Counted from the first letter of the stretch, positions 9,816 through 19,791 are shown. The stretch is 57,307 bases of DNA from an uncultured Methanobrevibacter sp. (GCF_902764455.1 NZ_CACWVY010000028.1:1-57307); one strand, 5' to 3'. The notes: a model not told the origin generated them from the sequence alone. Numbers and translations: made by a program.

Positions 9816-9842
9816 GCATATTTTTTTTAAAATTTTTTTTAA

Positions 9843-9890
9843 TGTACAAAAAATGACAACAAGGTTTTAAATAGTACATTATATAAATAA
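9843..9890 (+). promoter_or_regulatory. trp operon promoter with TrpY-type TRP boxes
   Basis: TGTACA at 9843-9848 matches exactly the TRP box bound by the methanogen tryptophan repressor TrpY (known in Methanothermobacter). A one-mismatch copy, AGTACA at 9873-9878, abuts the TATA element TTATATAA (about 9879-9886). Repressor bound there would cover the TBP/TFB site. Counting about 25 nt from the TATA centre places transcription start close to the trpE ATG at 9907, so the mRNA may be leaderless or nearly so. No trpY gene is visible nearby. Confidence 0.6.
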
Positions 9891-9906
9891 TTTGTTAAGT
9901 GATAAA

Positions 9907-11403
9907 ATGTTTTCCCCAAGTTTAGAAGATGTAAAAGAAATTTCGAAAAATAAAGAGTATAGGCGTATACCAATATCCTATGAACTGTTTTCAGATATTG
10001 CAACTCCTATTGAAGTTTTAAGAGTTTTAAAAGGATTCAGTAAGCACTGTTACATGCTTGAAAGTATAGAAGATTCACAAAACTGGGGAAGATACACATT
10101 TTTAGGTTTTGATCCGCTTTTAGAGTTTACATGTCAGGACGGAACTGTAACAATCAGAGGCAGCGAAAATTTTGATGAGCTGACTGATGATGAAAAGGTA
10201 ATTGAAACCGATAATCCAAGTGAAATCATCAGGGATTTAGTAGATAAAAACAAATCTCCTAAAATTGATTACCTGCCTCCATTTACCGGCGGTTTTGTAG
10301 GATATTTTGCTTATGACTATATAAAATATGCGGAACCTTCACTTAATCTTGATGCCCAAAATCAGGATCAGTTTAAAGATATAGATTTAATGCTCTTTGA
10401 TAAGGTCATTGCATTTGACAATTTCAAACAGAAAATCATTCTGATTGTCAATATGAAAACTGATAATCTGGAAGAGAGTTATAAAAAAGCATGTGATGAG
10501 TTAAAAGACATGGCAAATCTGATTAAAAATGGTAAAAAAGCTGAAATGGAACCGTTAAAGTTAAAATCAGATTTCAAACCTGCATTTTCACGTGAAAAAT
10601 ATTGTGACATGGTCACAAAGGCGAAAAGTTATATTAAAGAAGGAGACATTTTCCAGGTTGTTCTGTCAAACAGAATCGAAGCTGATATTTCCGGAAGCCT
10701 GTTTGACACATACAGGGTATTGAGAACCACCAACCCCTCTCCATATATGTTCTATTTTTCAAGCAATGATATTGAAATAGCCGGAGCTTCACCTGAAACA
10801 TTAGTCAAACTGACAGATAAGAAGCTATTTACTTTTCCTCTTGCAGGAACCAGGCCTCGCGGAAAAACCGAAGATGAGGATTTAAGGCTTGAAAAGGAAT
10901 TGCTTAGTGATGAAAAGGAACTTGCAGAGCACAACATGCTGGTTGATTTAGGCCGTAATGATATTGGAAGAATATCTGAAATAGGTTCTGTTAATGTTGA
11001 AAAATATCTCTCAGTTGAAAGGTTTTCTCATGTAATGCATATAGGATCTACTGTAAGCGGAACATTAAGAAGTGATTTGGATTCTCTTGTGGCTATAGAT
11101 TCAATTCTTCCTGCCGGAACATTGTCAGGTGCTCCAAAGTTAAGGGCATGTGAGATTATCAATGAACTTGAAAACAATAAGCGCGGAATTTATGGGGGAG
11201 CTATCGGTTATGTTGATTTGAGCGGAAACATTGACACCTGCATTTCAATCAGAATAGCATTTGCAAGAAATAATAAAGTTTTCATACGTTCCGGTGCGGG
11301 AATTGTTGCAGACAGTGTACCTGAAAAGGAATTTGAAGAATGTTTAAACAAGGCGGCGGCAGTAATCAATGCATTAAAAACAGCAGATGGAGGGATAGAA
11401 TGA
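9907..11403 (+). CDS. trpE: Anthranilate synthase component I
   Basis: TrpE makes anthranilate from chorismate with ammonia supplied by TrpG, the first step of tryptophan synthesis. The protein is about 498 residues. The N-terminal half carries the feedback motif YMLESIEDSQ (the LES element that binds tryptophan). The C-terminal chorismate-binding domain shows IKEGDIFQVVLSNR, PLAGTRPRGKT and GAPKLRACEII. I preferred ATG 9907 (MFSPSLEDVKEIS) over the in-frame TTG 9892, because the TATA element lies just upstream and transcription probably begins near 9907. The stop overlaps the trpG start as ATGA. It is the first gene of a seven-gene operon. Confidence 0.95.
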   Translation: MFSPSLEDVKEISKNKEYRRIPISYELFSDIATPIEVLRVLKGFSKHCYMLESIEDSQNWGRYTFLGFDPLLEFTCQDGTVTIRGSENFDELTDDEKVIETDNPSEIIRDLVDKNKSPKIDYLPPFTGGFVGYFAYDYIKYAEPSLNLDAQNQDQFKDIDLMLFDKVIAFDNFKQKIILIVNMKTDNLEESYKKACDELKDMANLIKNGKKAEMEPLKLKSDFKPAFSREKYCDMVTKAKSYIKEGDIFQVVLSNRIEADISGSLFDTYRVLRTTNPSPYMFYFSSNDIEIAGASPETLVKLTDKKLFTFPLAGTRPRGKTEDEDLRLEKELLSDEKELAEHNMLVDLGRNDIGRISEIGSVNVEKYLSVERFSHVMHIGSTVSGTLRSDLDSLVAIDSILPAGTLSGAPKLRACEIINELENNKRGIYGGAIGYVDLSGNIDTCISIRIAFARNNKVFIRSGAGIVADSVPEKEFEECLNKAAAVINALKTADGGIE

Positions 11404-11984
11404 TACTTTTAATAGATAATTATGACAGTTTTTCATATAACTTATACCAGCTGATTGGTGAAGTCAATTCTGATATTAAAGTCGTAAGAAACGATAAAAT
11501 AACAGTAGAAGAGATATCAGATTTAAATCCTGAATGCATTATTTTATCTCCGGGACCTGGAAAGCCTGAAAATGCGGGAATTTGTATTGAAGTGGTATCA
11601 CATTTCCATGATAAAATCCCAATTTTAGGCGTTTGTTTAGGCCATCAAGCTATTTGTGAGGCTTTTGGAGGTACTGTTTCCCATGCTTCCAGACTGATGC
11701 ATGGAAAATCCTCAAAAATTTCACTTGATTACGATTATATTTTCAAAGGATTGCCAACTGAGATAAGTGTTGGAAGATATCACTCTTTGAGTCTAGTTAA
11801 GGATACTCTTCCTGATTGTCTTGAAATCATTTCAAAGGCAGGCGATGACGGTGAAATCATGGCTGTAAGGCATAAGAATTTCAATGTTTACGGTCTTCAG
11901 TTTCATCCGGAATCAATTTTAACTCCGGACGGATTGACAATTATTAGTAATTTTTTAGAAAAAGTAGAAAGGGGAATATTATGA
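11400..11984 (+). CDS. trpG: Anthranilate synthase component II (glutamine amidotransferase)
   Basis: TrpG hydrolyses glutamine and feeds ammonia to TrpE. The 194-residue class I amidotransferase has its nucleophile in GVCLGHQAI (Cys) and the His/Glu pair in FHPES. The oxyanion loop SPGPGKPENAG and the N-terminal LLIDNYDSFSYNL are typical. The start ATG 11400 overlaps the trpE stop (ATGA), which implies translational coupling. The open frame further upstream lies inside trpE and was not used. It overlaps trpD in the same way. Confidence 0.95.
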   Translation: MILLIDNYDSFSYNLYQLIGEVNSDIKVVRNDKITVEEISDLNPECIILSPGPGKPENAGICIEVVSHFHDKIPILGVCLGHQAICEAFGGTVSHASRLMHGKSSKISLDYDYIFKGLPTEISVGRYHSLSLVKDTLPDCLEIISKAGDDGEIMAVRHKNFNVYGLQFHPESILTPDGLTIISNFLEKVERGIL

Positions 11985-12988
11985 TTAAAGAAGCTATTTT
12001 AAAAGTATATAAACATCAGGATTTAACTTATGAAGAGGCATATCAGACAATGGACGAAATCATGAGCGGTGAAGCAAGCGAAGTTCAGATGAGTGCATAC
12101 TTAACCGCAATGTCAATGAAAGGCGAAACAATAGATGAAATTACAGCATCTGCCGAAGCGATGAGAGCTCATTGTGTACGTTTGCTTAATGACCAGGAAG
12201 TTTTGGAAATTGTTGGAACAGGCGGTGACGGTTCAAATACATTCAATATTTCCACAACCTCTGCTATTGTTATTTCTGCAGCAGGAGTTCCTGTGGCAAA
12301 ACATGGAAACAGGTCCGCTTCAAGCAAATGCGGTGCTGCAGATGTTTTGGAGGAGTTGGGGGTAAATATTTATATCGAACCCGAAAAAAGTTTAAATTGT
12401 CTTAAGGAGATAAATTTGTGTTTCCTCTTTGCTCAAAATTATCACCTGTCAATGAAATATGTTGCAGGGGTACGTAAGGAACTGTCAATCAGAACAATCT
12501 TCAATATATTGGGGCCATTGACAAGCCCTGCCGGTGCTTCCATGGAAGTGCTGGGGGTTTATGAGAAAGATTTGGTTGAACCTCTTACTGATGTTTTAAA
12601 GAATCTGGGCGTTAAGTCTGCTCTGACAGTCTATGGAGTCGACGGAATGGATGAAATTTCTGTAAGTGATAAGACATCAGTTTGTGAGCTTAAGGACGGC
12701 AAAACAATGTCTTATGAAATTTCACCGGAATATTTCGGAATGGAAAAGGCATCAAAAGAAGATCTTGTCGGCGGAGATGCAAAGGAAAATGCCAGAATTA
12801 CCCGTGCAATACTGGCTGGTGAAAAGGGACCAAAAAGAAATGCGGTTTTATTAAATTCGGCTGCAGGTTTATATGTTGCAGGTAAAGTAGAATCATTGCG
12901 TGACGGTGTGGAACTGGCAGAAGAAATCATTGATTCAGGAAAGGCACAAAAACAACTTGAAAGATTTATTGAATGTACAAACAGATGA
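11981..12988 (+). CDS. trpD: Anthranilate phosphoribosyltransferase
   Basis: TrpD transfers phosphoribose from PRPP to anthranilate. The 335-residue protein has the PRPP loop GTGGDGSNTFNIST near residue 80 and KHGNRSASSKCGAADVLE near 107, both diagnostic of this family. The N-terminal helical bundle with GEASEVQMSAYLTAM is also typical. It overlaps trpG by 4 nt and trpC by 4 nt. Its place directly after trpG differs from the trpEGCFBAD order described in Methanothermobacter, where trpD is last. Confidence 0.95.
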   Translation: MIKEAILKVYKHQDLTYEEAYQTMDEIMSGEASEVQMSAYLTAMSMKGETIDEITASAEAMRAHCVRLLNDQEVLEIVGTGGDGSNTFNISTTSAIVISAAGVPVAKHGNRSASSKCGAADVLEELGVNIYIEPEKSLNCLKEINLCFLFAQNYHLSMKYVAGVRKELSIRTIFNILGPLTSPAGASMEVLGVYEKDLVEPLTDVLKNLGVKSALTVYGVDGMDEISVSDKTSVCELKDGKTMSYEISPEYFGMEKASKEDLVGGDAKENARITRAILAGEKGPKRNAVLLNSAAGLYVAGKVESLRDGVELAEEIIDSGKAQKQLERFIECTNR

Positions 12989-13770
12989 TTAAAATGTTGG
13001 ATGAAATAGTTGAAAAAACTAAAGAAAGACTGGAAGAGTCAAAACAGACAAAATCATTGGACGAACTTAAGCAAGAAGTTAAAAAATTAGAAATTACTCA
13101 GGATTTTCCTTTTAAGAAAGCTTTAAGCGGTGATGAAATTTCAATCATTGCTGAAGTAAAAAGAGCTTCACCGTCAAAGGGCATGATTGTGGAAGATTTT
13201 GACTATGTATTCATTGCCAGGGATTATGAGGATGCAGGAGCATCTGCAATTTCCGTTCTTACAGAACCTTATTTTTTCAAAGGTTCAAATGATTATCTAA
13301 AAGAAATATCACAAAATGTCAGCATCCCTATTTTAAGAAAGGATTTCATCATTGATGAATATATGATTTGGGAGGCTAAAGCCCTTGGTGCATCTGCAAT
13401 TCTTCTGATTGTTTCTATTTTATCTATCGTTGAATTAAAGAAATTTTTGGATTTGGCACATGATTTGGGTCTTTCTGCAATTGTCGAAACTCATGACGGA
13501 AATGAAATCAGAACTGCACTTAATGTAGGGGCTGAAATCATAGGTGTCAATAACAGGGATTTGACAGATTTCACAGTAAACATAGAAAACAGTATCAACC
13601 TACGTAGATGTGTCAGTGGCGATGTTATATTTATTTCTGAAAGTGGCATTAAAACACCGGAAGATGTAAGGAAATTAAAAGAAAATAATGTTGATGCAGT
13701 TTTAATAGGCGAAACTTTAATGAAAAGTGATGATAAAAAGGCACTGATTTCGGAGTTGAAAAATGGTTAA
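12985..13770 (+). CDS. trpC: Indole-3-glycerol-phosphate synthase
   Basis: TrpC closes the indole ring, turning CdRP into indole-3-glycerol phosphate. The TIM-barrel protein of about 261 residues shows the family marks IIAEVKRASPSKG (catalytic Lys), SVLTEPYFFKGS, PILRKDFIIDEY and IGVNNRDL, and ends with FISESGI and AVLIGETLM. The frame is open from 12973, but I chose ATG 12985, which overlaps the trpD stop as ATGA like the other junctions of this operon. ATG 12994 is also possible. It overlaps trpF by 8 nt. Confidence 0.94.
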   Translation: MIKMLDEIVEKTKERLEESKQTKSLDELKQEVKKLEITQDFPFKKALSGDEISIIAEVKRASPSKGMIVEDFDYVFIARDYEDAGASAISVLTEPYFFKGSNDYLKEISQNVSIPILRKDFIIDEYMIWEAKALGASAILLIVSILSIVELKKFLDLAHDLGLSAIVETHDGNEIRTALNVGAEIIGVNNRDLTDFTVNIENSINLRRCVSGDVIFISESGIKTPEDVRKLKENNVDAVLIGETLMKSDDKKALISELKNG

Positions 13771-14362
13771 GATTAAAATCTGCGGATTAAGACGTTTGGA
13801 AGATATTGAAATAGTAAACAAATACAAACCTGATTATATAGGTTTTGTCTTTGCAGATTCCAAAAGAAAAGTGTCTCATGAACTTGCAGCAGAAATGAAA
13901 AGTAATTTAAGGGAAGATATAATTTCTGTTGGAGTTTTTGTAGATGCTGATGAAAGTGAGATTTTAGAATTGTATGAAATGGGTGTTATTGAAATTGCAC
14001 AGCTTCATGGCAGTGAAAGTGAAGATTATATTAATTATTTAAAAGAAAATACTAATGATAAACTAAAAATCATTAAAGCTATTGAAATGTCTGAAGATGA
14101 GGACCTGTCAGGATATGCCGATTCATCTGCAGATTATCTGCTTTTTGACAGTGGAAAAGGAAGCGGCAAAACCTTTGACTGGCGTTTGATAAGAACGGAT
14201 TTAAAAAAGGAATTTTTCCTGGCAGGGGGAATAAATTCACAGAATGTTAAAAAAGCCATTGGAGAGTTTAATCCTTATGCAGTTGATTTAAGTTCAAGTG
14301 TTGAAACTGATGATTACAAGGATGAAGATAAGATTAAGGAAATTATGGAGGTTATAAGTTGA
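13763..14362 (+). CDS. trpF: Phosphoribosylanthranilate isomerase
   Basis: TrpF isomerises phosphoribosylanthranilate to CdRP. The 199-residue barrel begins with [14 protein letters not shown], whose Cys is the catalytic base. It shows [20 protein letters not shown], a catalytic Asp in [25 protein letters not shown] and AVDLSSSVE. It overlaps trpC by 8 nt and trpB by 4 nt, so expression is surely coupled. Confidence 0.94.
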   Translation: MVKIKICGLRRLEDIEIVNKYKPDYIGFVFADSKRKVSHELAAEMKSNLREDIISVGVFVDADESEILELYEMGVIEIAQLHGSESEDYINYLKENTNDKLKIIKAIEMSEDEDLSGYADSSADYLLFDSGKGSGKTFDWRLIRTDLKKEFFLAGGINSQNVKKAIGEFNPYAVDLSSSVETDDYKDEDKIKEIMEVIS

Positions 14363-15543
14363 ATAACGGAAGATATGGTGAATATGGAGGACAATACATA
14401 TCTGAAACATTAATGAATGAGTTATTGTACTTGGAAGAGCAGTATAATCATTACATGAATGATCCTGAATTTGTAGAAGAGCTGAATACCTTACTGAAAG
14501 AATATGCCGGAAGGCCTTCTCTATTATATTACGCTAAAAGAATGACTGAAGACCTTGGTGGGGCAAAAATATATCTGAAACGTGAAGATTTAAACCACAC
14601 TGGGGCTCATAAAATAAATAATGTTCTCGGACAGGTTTTACTTGCTAAAAAAATGGGTAAAACAAGAGTGATTGCAGAAACCGGTGCAGGTCAGCACGGT
14701 GTTGCAACAGCTACTGCAGCAGCACTTTTGGATATGGAATGTGAAGTGTTCATGGGTGAAGTTGATACCAAAAGACAGGCTTTAAATGTGTATAGAATGG
14801 AATTGCTTGGAGCAAAAGTCCATTCTGTAAAATCCGGAACAAAAACACTGAAAGATGCAGTAAATGATGCATTCAGAGATTGGATTGCCCGAGTTCATGA
14901 TACCAATTATGTAATAGGTTCCACAATGGGACCTCATCCATTTCCAATGATTGTTCGTGATTTTCAGGCAGTAATAAGTGCCGAAGCTCGCCAGCAGTTT
15001 TTGGATATTGAAGGCAGACTTCCGGATGCGGTCATTGCATGTGTCGGTGGTGGAAGTAATGCAATGGGTGCATTTTATAATTTCATAGATGATGAGAATG
15101 TTAAACTGATTGGATGTGAAGCCGGCGGAAAAGGTGTAGACACACCATATAATGCAGCAGCACTGACAAATGGTAAAATCGGAATATTTCATGGAATGAA
15201 ATCAATTTTTAATCAGGGTGATTATGGCCAGATTGCTCCGGTTTATTCCGTCTCAGCGGGACTTGACTATCCGGGTGTAGGTCCCGAACATGCTTATTTA
15301 AGAGACACTGGAAGAGCAGAATATGTGCCGATTAATGATGAAGAAGCTGTTGAGGCATTTGAATATTTATCCAGAATGGAAGGAATTATTCCGGCTATTG
15401 AAAGTGCCCATGCGGTTGCTCATGCCATGAAAATAGCTCCGGAAATGGACAAGGACGATATTATAATGATTTGCCTATCCGGAAGAGGAGATAAGGATGT
15501 CAGATCTATTGCAGAATACAGGGGAGTTGAGTTAAATGAGTAA
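14359..15543 (+). CDS. trpB: Tryptophan synthase beta chain
   Basis: TrpB joins indole and serine to make tryptophan using PLP. The 394-residue protein is the TrpB1 type found with TrpA. The PLP lysine is in [13 protein letters not shown], the phosphate-binding loop is VGGGSNAMG, and [16 protein letters not shown] is the substrate loop. It begins with TTG at 14359, which overlaps the trpF stop as TTGA. A GGAGG-like site at about 14347 supports this start and the resulting [16 protein letters not shown] terminus matches the family. It overlaps trpA by 8 nt. Confidence 0.95.
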   Translation: MNNGRYGEYGGQYISETLMNELLYLEEQYNHYMNDPEFVEELNTLLKEYAGRPSLLYYAKRMTEDLGGAKIYLKREDLNHTGAHKINNVLGQVLLAKKMGKTRVIAETGAGQHGVATATAAALLDMECEVFMGEVDTKRQALNVYRMELLGAKVHSVKSGTKTLKDAVNDAFRDWIARVHDTNYVIGSTMGPHPFPMIVRDFQAVISAEARQQFLDIEGRLPDAVIACVGGGSNAMGAFYNFIDDENVKLIGCEAGGKGVDTPYNAAALTNGKIGIFHGMKSIFNQGDYGQIAPVYSVSAGLDYPGVGPEHAYLRDTGRAEYVPINDEEAVEAFEYLSRMEGIIPAIESAHAVAHAMKIAPEMDKDDIIMICLSGRGDKDVRSIAEYRGVELNE

Positions 15544-16309
15544 AATAGCTAATGCATTTAAGGATGGAAAAGCATTCATCGGATTTTTAACTGCAGGAGA
15601 CCCGACAATAGAAAAGACTGTTGAATATATTTTGGCAATGGTTGATGCAGGCTGCGATTTGGTTGAAATAGGCATTCCATTTTCAGACCCTATGGCAGAA
15701 GGTGTTGTAATTCAGGACGCTAATGTAAGGGCACTTAAGCACAATACAACAACTGATGACGTATTTGATATTGTAAGGCGTGTTCGTGAAAAAACAGACG
15801 TGCCACTGGTATTTTTAACTTACATCAATCCGGTTTTCTTTTACGGTTATGAAAAATTCTTTAAAAAATGCGGTGAATTGGGAGTGGACGGAATAATCTC
15901 ACCTGATTTGCCTTATGAGGAAAAGGGAGAAATTAAAGACATTGCCCTAAAAAATGATGTCGATGTAATTTCACTGATTGCTCCTACCTCAAAGGAAAGA
16001 ATTCAAAAGATAGCCTCTGATGCAACAGGATTTATTTATGTAGTTTCATCATTAGGTGTTACCGGAATGCGTTCAGAGATAAAAACTGATTTAAATGCCA
16101 TTTTGGCCGATATCAGAGATGTTTCTGATTTGCCGCTTGCAGTAGGTTTTGGAATAAATACTCCAGAACAGGCTTCAGAAATAGGTAAGATTGCAGATGG
16201 TGTTATTGTCGGAAGTGCTATTGTCAAAATTATTGAAGAATACGGTGAAGATGCTAAAAATCCGCTCATGGAATATGTTTCCAGCATGAAAAAGGCATGC
16301 AATGAATAA
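15536..16309 (+). CDS. trpA: Tryptophan synthase alpha chain
   Basis: TrpA cleaves indole-3-glycerol phosphate to indole and passes it to TrpB through a tunnel. The 257-residue barrel shows [15 protein letters not shown], then [15 protein letters not shown] with the catalytic Glu, [13 protein letters not shown], and [12 protein letters not shown] with the catalytic Asp region. The phosphate-binding end is [10 protein letters not shown] and VIVGSAIVK. It is the last gene of the trp operon; no further gene follows on the transcript before the pcn promoter. Confidence 0.95.
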   Translation: MSKIANAFKDGKAFIGFLTAGDPTIEKTVEYILAMVDAGCDLVEIGIPFSDPMAEGVVIQDANVRALKHNTTTDDVFDIVRRVREKTDVPLVFLTYINPVFFYGYEKFFKKCGELGVDGIISPDLPYEEKGEIKDIALKNDVDVISLIAPTSKERIQKIASDATGFIYVVSSLGVTGMRSEIKTDLNAILADIRDVSDLPLAVGFGINTPEQASEIGKIADGVIVGSAIVKIIEEYGEDAKNPLMEYVSSMKKACNE

Positions 16310-16381
16310 TTTATACTAAAAAGATAAACTTATTAAATATAAAAAATAAATATAAACATATTACTTATTAGAGGATTATTT

Positions 16382-17116
16382 ATGTTTAAAGCAGAATTAA
16401 GTGATTCTAGTATATTAAAAACAAGTTTTGATGCTATTTCATCAATTGTTGATGAAGTACAGATTCAAACTGATAGTGAGGGCATGAGATTAGATGCCCT
16501 AGACCGTAGTCACATAACTTTCGTTCATTTAGAACTTAAAGCAAGTTTATTCGATGAATTTATTTGTGATGTTCCTGAAAAAATCAATATTGATACAGAT
16601 GAATTTATGAGAGTTTTAAAACGTGCAAAATCTCAAGACAGAGTTTTAATGTCTGTAGATGAAGGTAATTTCATTATTACTTTCGAAGGAGATGCAACAA
16701 GAACTTTCAAAATAAGATTAATTGATATGGAATATGATAACCCTGTTCCACCTCAAATTGAGCATCCAACTTCATTTAAAGTTCGTTTCTCTATCTTAAA
16801 AGATTCTATCAACGATATTGACATCTTTTCAGACAAAGTTGCTTTCCAGGTTGATGAAGATTATTTCATTGCATCTGCTGACGGTGAATTTGGTGATGCA
16901 AGCATCAAATATCTCCACGGTGAAAACATCCAAGAACATGCAAAATCTTTATTTTCATTGGATAAAATCAGAGAAATGCTTAAAGCAGATAAATTTTCAG
17001 AGGAAGCTGAAATCGGCTTAGGTACCGACATGCCGTTAAGTTTAACTCTTAACATGGTCACCGGTGACGGTAAACTAAGTTTCTTGCTTGCTCCTAGATT
17101 AGAAACAGATGAATAA
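16382..17116 (+). CDS. pcn: DNA polymerase sliding clamp (PCNA)
   Basis: PCNA forms a ring trimer that tethers replicative polymerases and other factors to DNA. The 244-residue length is normal. The N-terminal domain has [19 protein letters not shown], and the interdomain loop begins near [19 protein letters not shown]. The C-terminal [10 protein letters not shown] is the usual clamp end. A TATA-like AAATAAATATAAAC at about 16344-16356 and a GAGGAT ribosome-binding site at about 16372 precede ATG 16382. It is followed by a GINS subunit, so replication factors cluster here. T-rich sequence after the stop (17117-17155) may terminate the transcript. Confidence 0.95.
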   Translation: MFKAELSDSSILKTSFDAISSIVDEVQIQTDSEGMRLDALDRSHITFVHLELKASLFDEFICDVPEKINIDTDEFMRVLKRAKSQDRVLMSVDEGNFIITFEGDATRTFKIRLIDMEYDNPVPPQIEHPTSFKVRFSILKDSINDIDIFSDKVAFQVDEDYFIASADGEFGDASIKYLHGENIQEHAKSLFSLDKIREMLKADKFSEEAEIGLGTDMPLSLTLNMVTGDGKLSFLLAPRLETDE

Positions 17117-17177
17117 TTTTTTTCATTTGTTTATCCTTTTTTTATTTTCAAAAACACTACATTAGAGATGGTATTAA

Positions 17178-18047
17178 GTGGATTCCTTTTATCAAGATTT
17201 ACGTAAAGTTCAGAAAAAAGAACGTAATAACGGTACATTAGCTCGTGTAGAAGAAACTTTTTACAATGATATTCACGAGTATTTGGACGGCTTGAGAAAA
17301 CAGGCTATTGAGGATCCATTTTCCAATGCACACGGCACACTCAAACAGGCGCAAATCATAGCTACTGAGATTTGTGAAAGACGTGAGAAAAAAATATCCG
17401 AAGCTGCCGTAGTAAATATTCACAGGTCATATCATCTTTTTACCGGAAAACCAAAATTTGATTTGGTTGATACAACCCCACTGAACCTGACTCCTGAAGA
17501 GGAAAAATTCTATTATTCCCTGATTGATACATTGAAAAATCACAGGTCAAATATCTCTCTGGAAAAATTGTCTGAAGATGAAAAGAAATCGACTGAAATT
17601 AAAGCTTCAGAAATTCAAACCAATACTTTAGATACTCCAAAAGAAACTCCAAAAAGTGATGATGAAGTTTTAAACAGGTTGGATGAAATCAAAAAAGCCA
17701 AACCTATTGTGGATGAGAAAAGAGAACCTGTTGAAAAGCAGATTATAAAATCACAACAAAATAACGCCGAACCGGTAATGCCTAAAAAGGAACCTGCGGC
17801 TCCGGCAAATATTGAAGACAACCCTAATGCAGGTGATGAAGTTGAAGAATTTTATGATTTGGAGTCACAAAAAATAGCCAAAGACACCGAACTGGTCACA
17901 ATGCTTGTTTTTGATGAGGTTGGTGCTATTGTAGGTGTTGATGAAAAGGTTTATGGTCCGTTCAGACCACAAGACCTGGTAACTTTACCGATGGTCAATG
18001 CAAAAATATTTTTCAAAAATCGCAAAGGTCGCCAGGTAAAAATCTAA
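17178..18047 (+). CDS. GINS complex subunit (Gins51/Sld5-Psf1 type)
   Basis: GINS joins MCM and Cdc45/RecJ-like protein in the replicative helicase. The N-terminal ~105 residues are the helical A domain (FYQDLRKVQKKERN, ICERREKKISEAAV, YHLFTGKP). The last ~55 residues form the small B domain, with VYGPFRPQDLVTLPMVNAK near the end. Between them lies a long charged Lys/Glu/Pro-rich linker of about 125 residues with no clear fold. The A-then-B order marks the Gins51 class, which can form homotetramers in some archaea. The start is GTG 17178, 61 nt after pcn. The neighbour supports a replication role. Confidence 0.85.
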   Translation: MDSFYQDLRKVQKKERNNGTLARVEETFYNDIHEYLDGLRKQAIEDPFSNAHGTLKQAQIIATEICERREKKISEAAVVNIHRSYHLFTGKPKFDLVDTTPLNLTPEEEKFYYSLIDTLKNHRSNISLEKLSEDEKKSTEIKASEIQTNTLDTPKETPKSDDEVLNRLDEIKKAKPIVDEKREPVEKQIIKSQQNNAEPVMPKKEPAAPANIEDNPNAGDEVEEFYDLESQKIAKDTELVTMLVFDEVGAIVGVDEKVYGPFRPQDLVTLPMVNAKIFFKNRKGRQVKI

Positions 18048-18281
18048 TTTTCCATTAACTTTATATAATTTGTTAGATATATTTAAATAACATATCTATT
18101 TGTGATACTAAAAAATTATATCTTATATAATTTGGATTTCTGCTGTATGTAGACTTGATGCGTTACAATGCAGTTTTAATCTCTAACATTTTTTAATTAA
18201 AATTCAGTTTAGATAAAGTTATGAATAGATTTACAATGATTTATTGATTAAGCACTTTAAAGTGTATAAAACGGTGAAAAA

Positions 18282-18560
18282 ATGAAAATACCAAAAGAAA
18301 AAAGAACATACTGTCCTCATTGTAAAAAACACACAGTACATGAAGTTCACACTGCTAAAAAAAGAAAAGCTAGTGAATTAACCTGGGGACAAAGACAATT
18401 CAGACGTGTAACTGCTGGATACAGAGGTTATCCAAGGCCTTTACCTGCTGGTAACAAACCAGTTAAAAAATTAGACTTAAGACTTAAATGCAAAGAATGT
18501 GGAAAATCTCACATCAAACAATCTTTCAGAACAGGAAAACCTGAATTTGTAGCAAAATAG
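18282..18560 (+). CDS. rpl44e: Ribosomal protein eL42 (L44e)
   Basis: A 92-residue large-subunit protein near the tRNA E site. The zinc ribbon pairs are YCPHCKKHT (residues 11-14) and CKECGKSH (near 71-74). The segment [23 protein letters not shown] with its basic character is typical of L44e. A GGTGA ribosome-binding site lies 5 nt before ATG 18282. A perfect 12-bp palindrome (CACTTTAAAGTG, 18253-18264) sits just upstream. It heads a translation cluster with rps27e, eIF2-alpha and nop10. Confidence 0.96.
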   Translation: MKIPKEKRTYCPHCKKHTVHEVHTAKKRKASELTWGQRQFRRVTAGYRGYPRPLPAGNKPVKKLDLRLKCKECGKSHIKQSFRTGKPEFVAK

Positions 18561-18569
18561 GTGATTAAC

Positions 18570-18749
18570 ATGGTTAGTAAAGGTAGAGGAAACTTTTTAA
18601 AAGTTAAATGTTTAGATTGTGACAATGAACAAGTAATATTTGATCGTGCTGCATCTGATGTAAAATGTATTATTTGTGGTAAAACCCTTGTCAAATCTCG
18701 CGGTGCTAAAGCAAAAATCACCGCACACATTGAAAAAGTTTTAAACTAG
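18570..18749 (+). CDS. rps27e: Ribosomal protein eS27 (S27e)
   Basis: A 59-residue small-subunit protein with a zinc ribbon: CLDCDNEQVIF and CIICGKTLV. The frame is open from GTG 18561, but GGTGA at 18560-18564 is better read as the ribosome-binding site for ATG 18570, giving the standard MVSKGRGNFLKVKC start. It lies 9 nt after rpl44e, a pair conserved across archaea. It ends with KITAHIEKVLN. Confidence 0.95.
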   Translation: MVSKGRGNFLKVKCLDCDNEQVIFDRAASDVKCIICGKTLVKSRGAKAKITAHIEKVLN

Positions 18750-18814
18750 ATTTCTAGTTTTTAACTTATTTTTTACTATTTTTTTAATAATTTTTATATA
18801 ATGTTGGTGAGAGT

Positions 18815-19612
18815 ATGGTAAGAAAAAGTCAAGAATGGCCTGATGAAGGGGAACTTATTGTAGGTACAGTTTACAAAGTTCTTAATTATGGGGCTTTCGC
18901 TAAATTAGAAGAATATCAGGGTAAAGAAGCTTTTATTCATATTTCTGAAGTATCTTCTGGTTGGGTTAAAAATATTAGAGATCATGTAAGAGAAAACCAA
19001 AAAATTGTTTGCCGTGTTCTCCGTGTAAATCCTAAAAAAGGACATGTTGATGCTTCCTTAAAAAGAATCCGTGAAGATCAAAGGACTAAAAAAATCCAAC
19101 ATTGGAAAATTGAGCAAAAAGCTGAAAAATTCTTAGAATTGGCTGCTAAATCCTTAGATAAAGATTTAGATACTGCTTATGATGAAGTAGGTTATGAACT
19201 TATGGACATCTTCGGTGATGTTTATGGTGCTTTTGAAACCGCTTCTGATGAAGGTGCTGAATCACTTACTGAAGAAGGAATTCCACAAGATTGGGCAGAT
19301 GCCATCACTGAAGTAGCTAAGAAAAATATTACTCCTCCTGAAGTTCACATTAGCGGATATGTTGATATTGAAACTTTTGTGCCTAACGGAGTTGAAATCA
19401 TTATTTCTGCACTTAAAGCTGCTGAAGACAATGGTGACGATGAGGAAGAAATCAAAGTCCAATGTGTAGGCGCACCTAGATATAGGATTACTGTAAAATC
19501 TACTGATTATTTATTGGCTGAAAAAGCACTTAAAGCTGCTGCTGATAGATGTATTGCAGTTGTTGAAGAATCTGAAGGAAACGGTTCATTTTTAAGAGAA
19601 TTAGATAATTAG
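18815..19612 (+). CDS. Translation initiation factor aIF2 alpha subunit
   Basis: The alpha subunit of archaeal initiation factor 2, which with beta and gamma brings initiator tRNA-Met to the ribosome. The 265-residue protein starts with an S1 RNA-binding domain (about residues 12-85, with [19 protein letters not shown] and HVDASLKRI). A helical middle domain and a C-terminal alpha-beta domain ([19 protein letters not shown]) follow. GGTGAGAG before ATG 18815 is a strong ribosome-binding site. It continues the rpl44e-rps27e cluster and is followed at once by nop10. Confidence 0.95.
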   Translation: MVRKSQEWPDEGELIVGTVYKVLNYGAFAKLEEYQGKEAFIHISEVSSGWVKNIRDHVRENQKIVCRVLRVNPKKGHVDASLKRIREDQRTKKIQHWKIEQKAEKFLELAAKSLDKDLDTAYDEVGYELMDIFGDVYGAFETASDEGAESLTEEGIPQDWADAITEVAKKNITPPEVHISGYVDIETFVPNGVEIIISALKAAEDNGDDEEEIKVQCVGAPRYRITVKSTDYLLAEKALKAAADRCIAVVEESEGNGSFLRELDN

Positions 19613-19618
19613 ATTCTT

Positions 19619-19786
19619 ATGAATATGAAAATGAATAAATGTCCTGAATGTGGTATTTATACTTTAAAAGATGCTTGCCCTAAATGCGGAGGCAAGCTTA
19701 AAGTAATTTATCCTCCGAAATTTTCAGTTGAGGATAAATATGGCAAATATCGAAGAATATTGAAAAAAGAATCAATGAAGGAGTAA
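19619..19786 (+). CDS. nop10: H/ACA ribonucleoprotein component Nop10
   Basis: A very short gene (51-55 residues). Nop10 helps Cbf5 and Gar1 in guide-RNA-directed pseudouridylation of rRNA. The zinc ribbon is complete: [19 protein letters not shown], followed by [20 protein letters not shown], which is diagnostic of Nop10. Three in-frame ATGs (19619, 19625, 19631) are possible; the last gives the minimal MNKCPECG start and I cannot choose firmly. It starts 6 nt after the eIF2-alpha stop and ends 5 nt before the PAC2 gene, a gene order widely conserved in archaea. Confidence 0.93.
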   Translation: MNMKMNKCPECGIYTLKDACPKCGGKLKVIYPPKFSVEDKYGKYRRILKKESMKE

Positions 19787-19791
19787 TCCAT

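Noticed and set aside
14782-15192. 136-codon antisense frame inside trpB
   Set aside because: Cys/Ile/Tyr-rich shadow of the trpB reading frame with no start signal.
18253-18264. 12-bp perfect palindrome CACTTTAAAGTG before rpl44e considered as an operator
   Set aside because: It is isolated, AT-centred and close to the expected promoter; without a second copy or conservation data I do not call a site.
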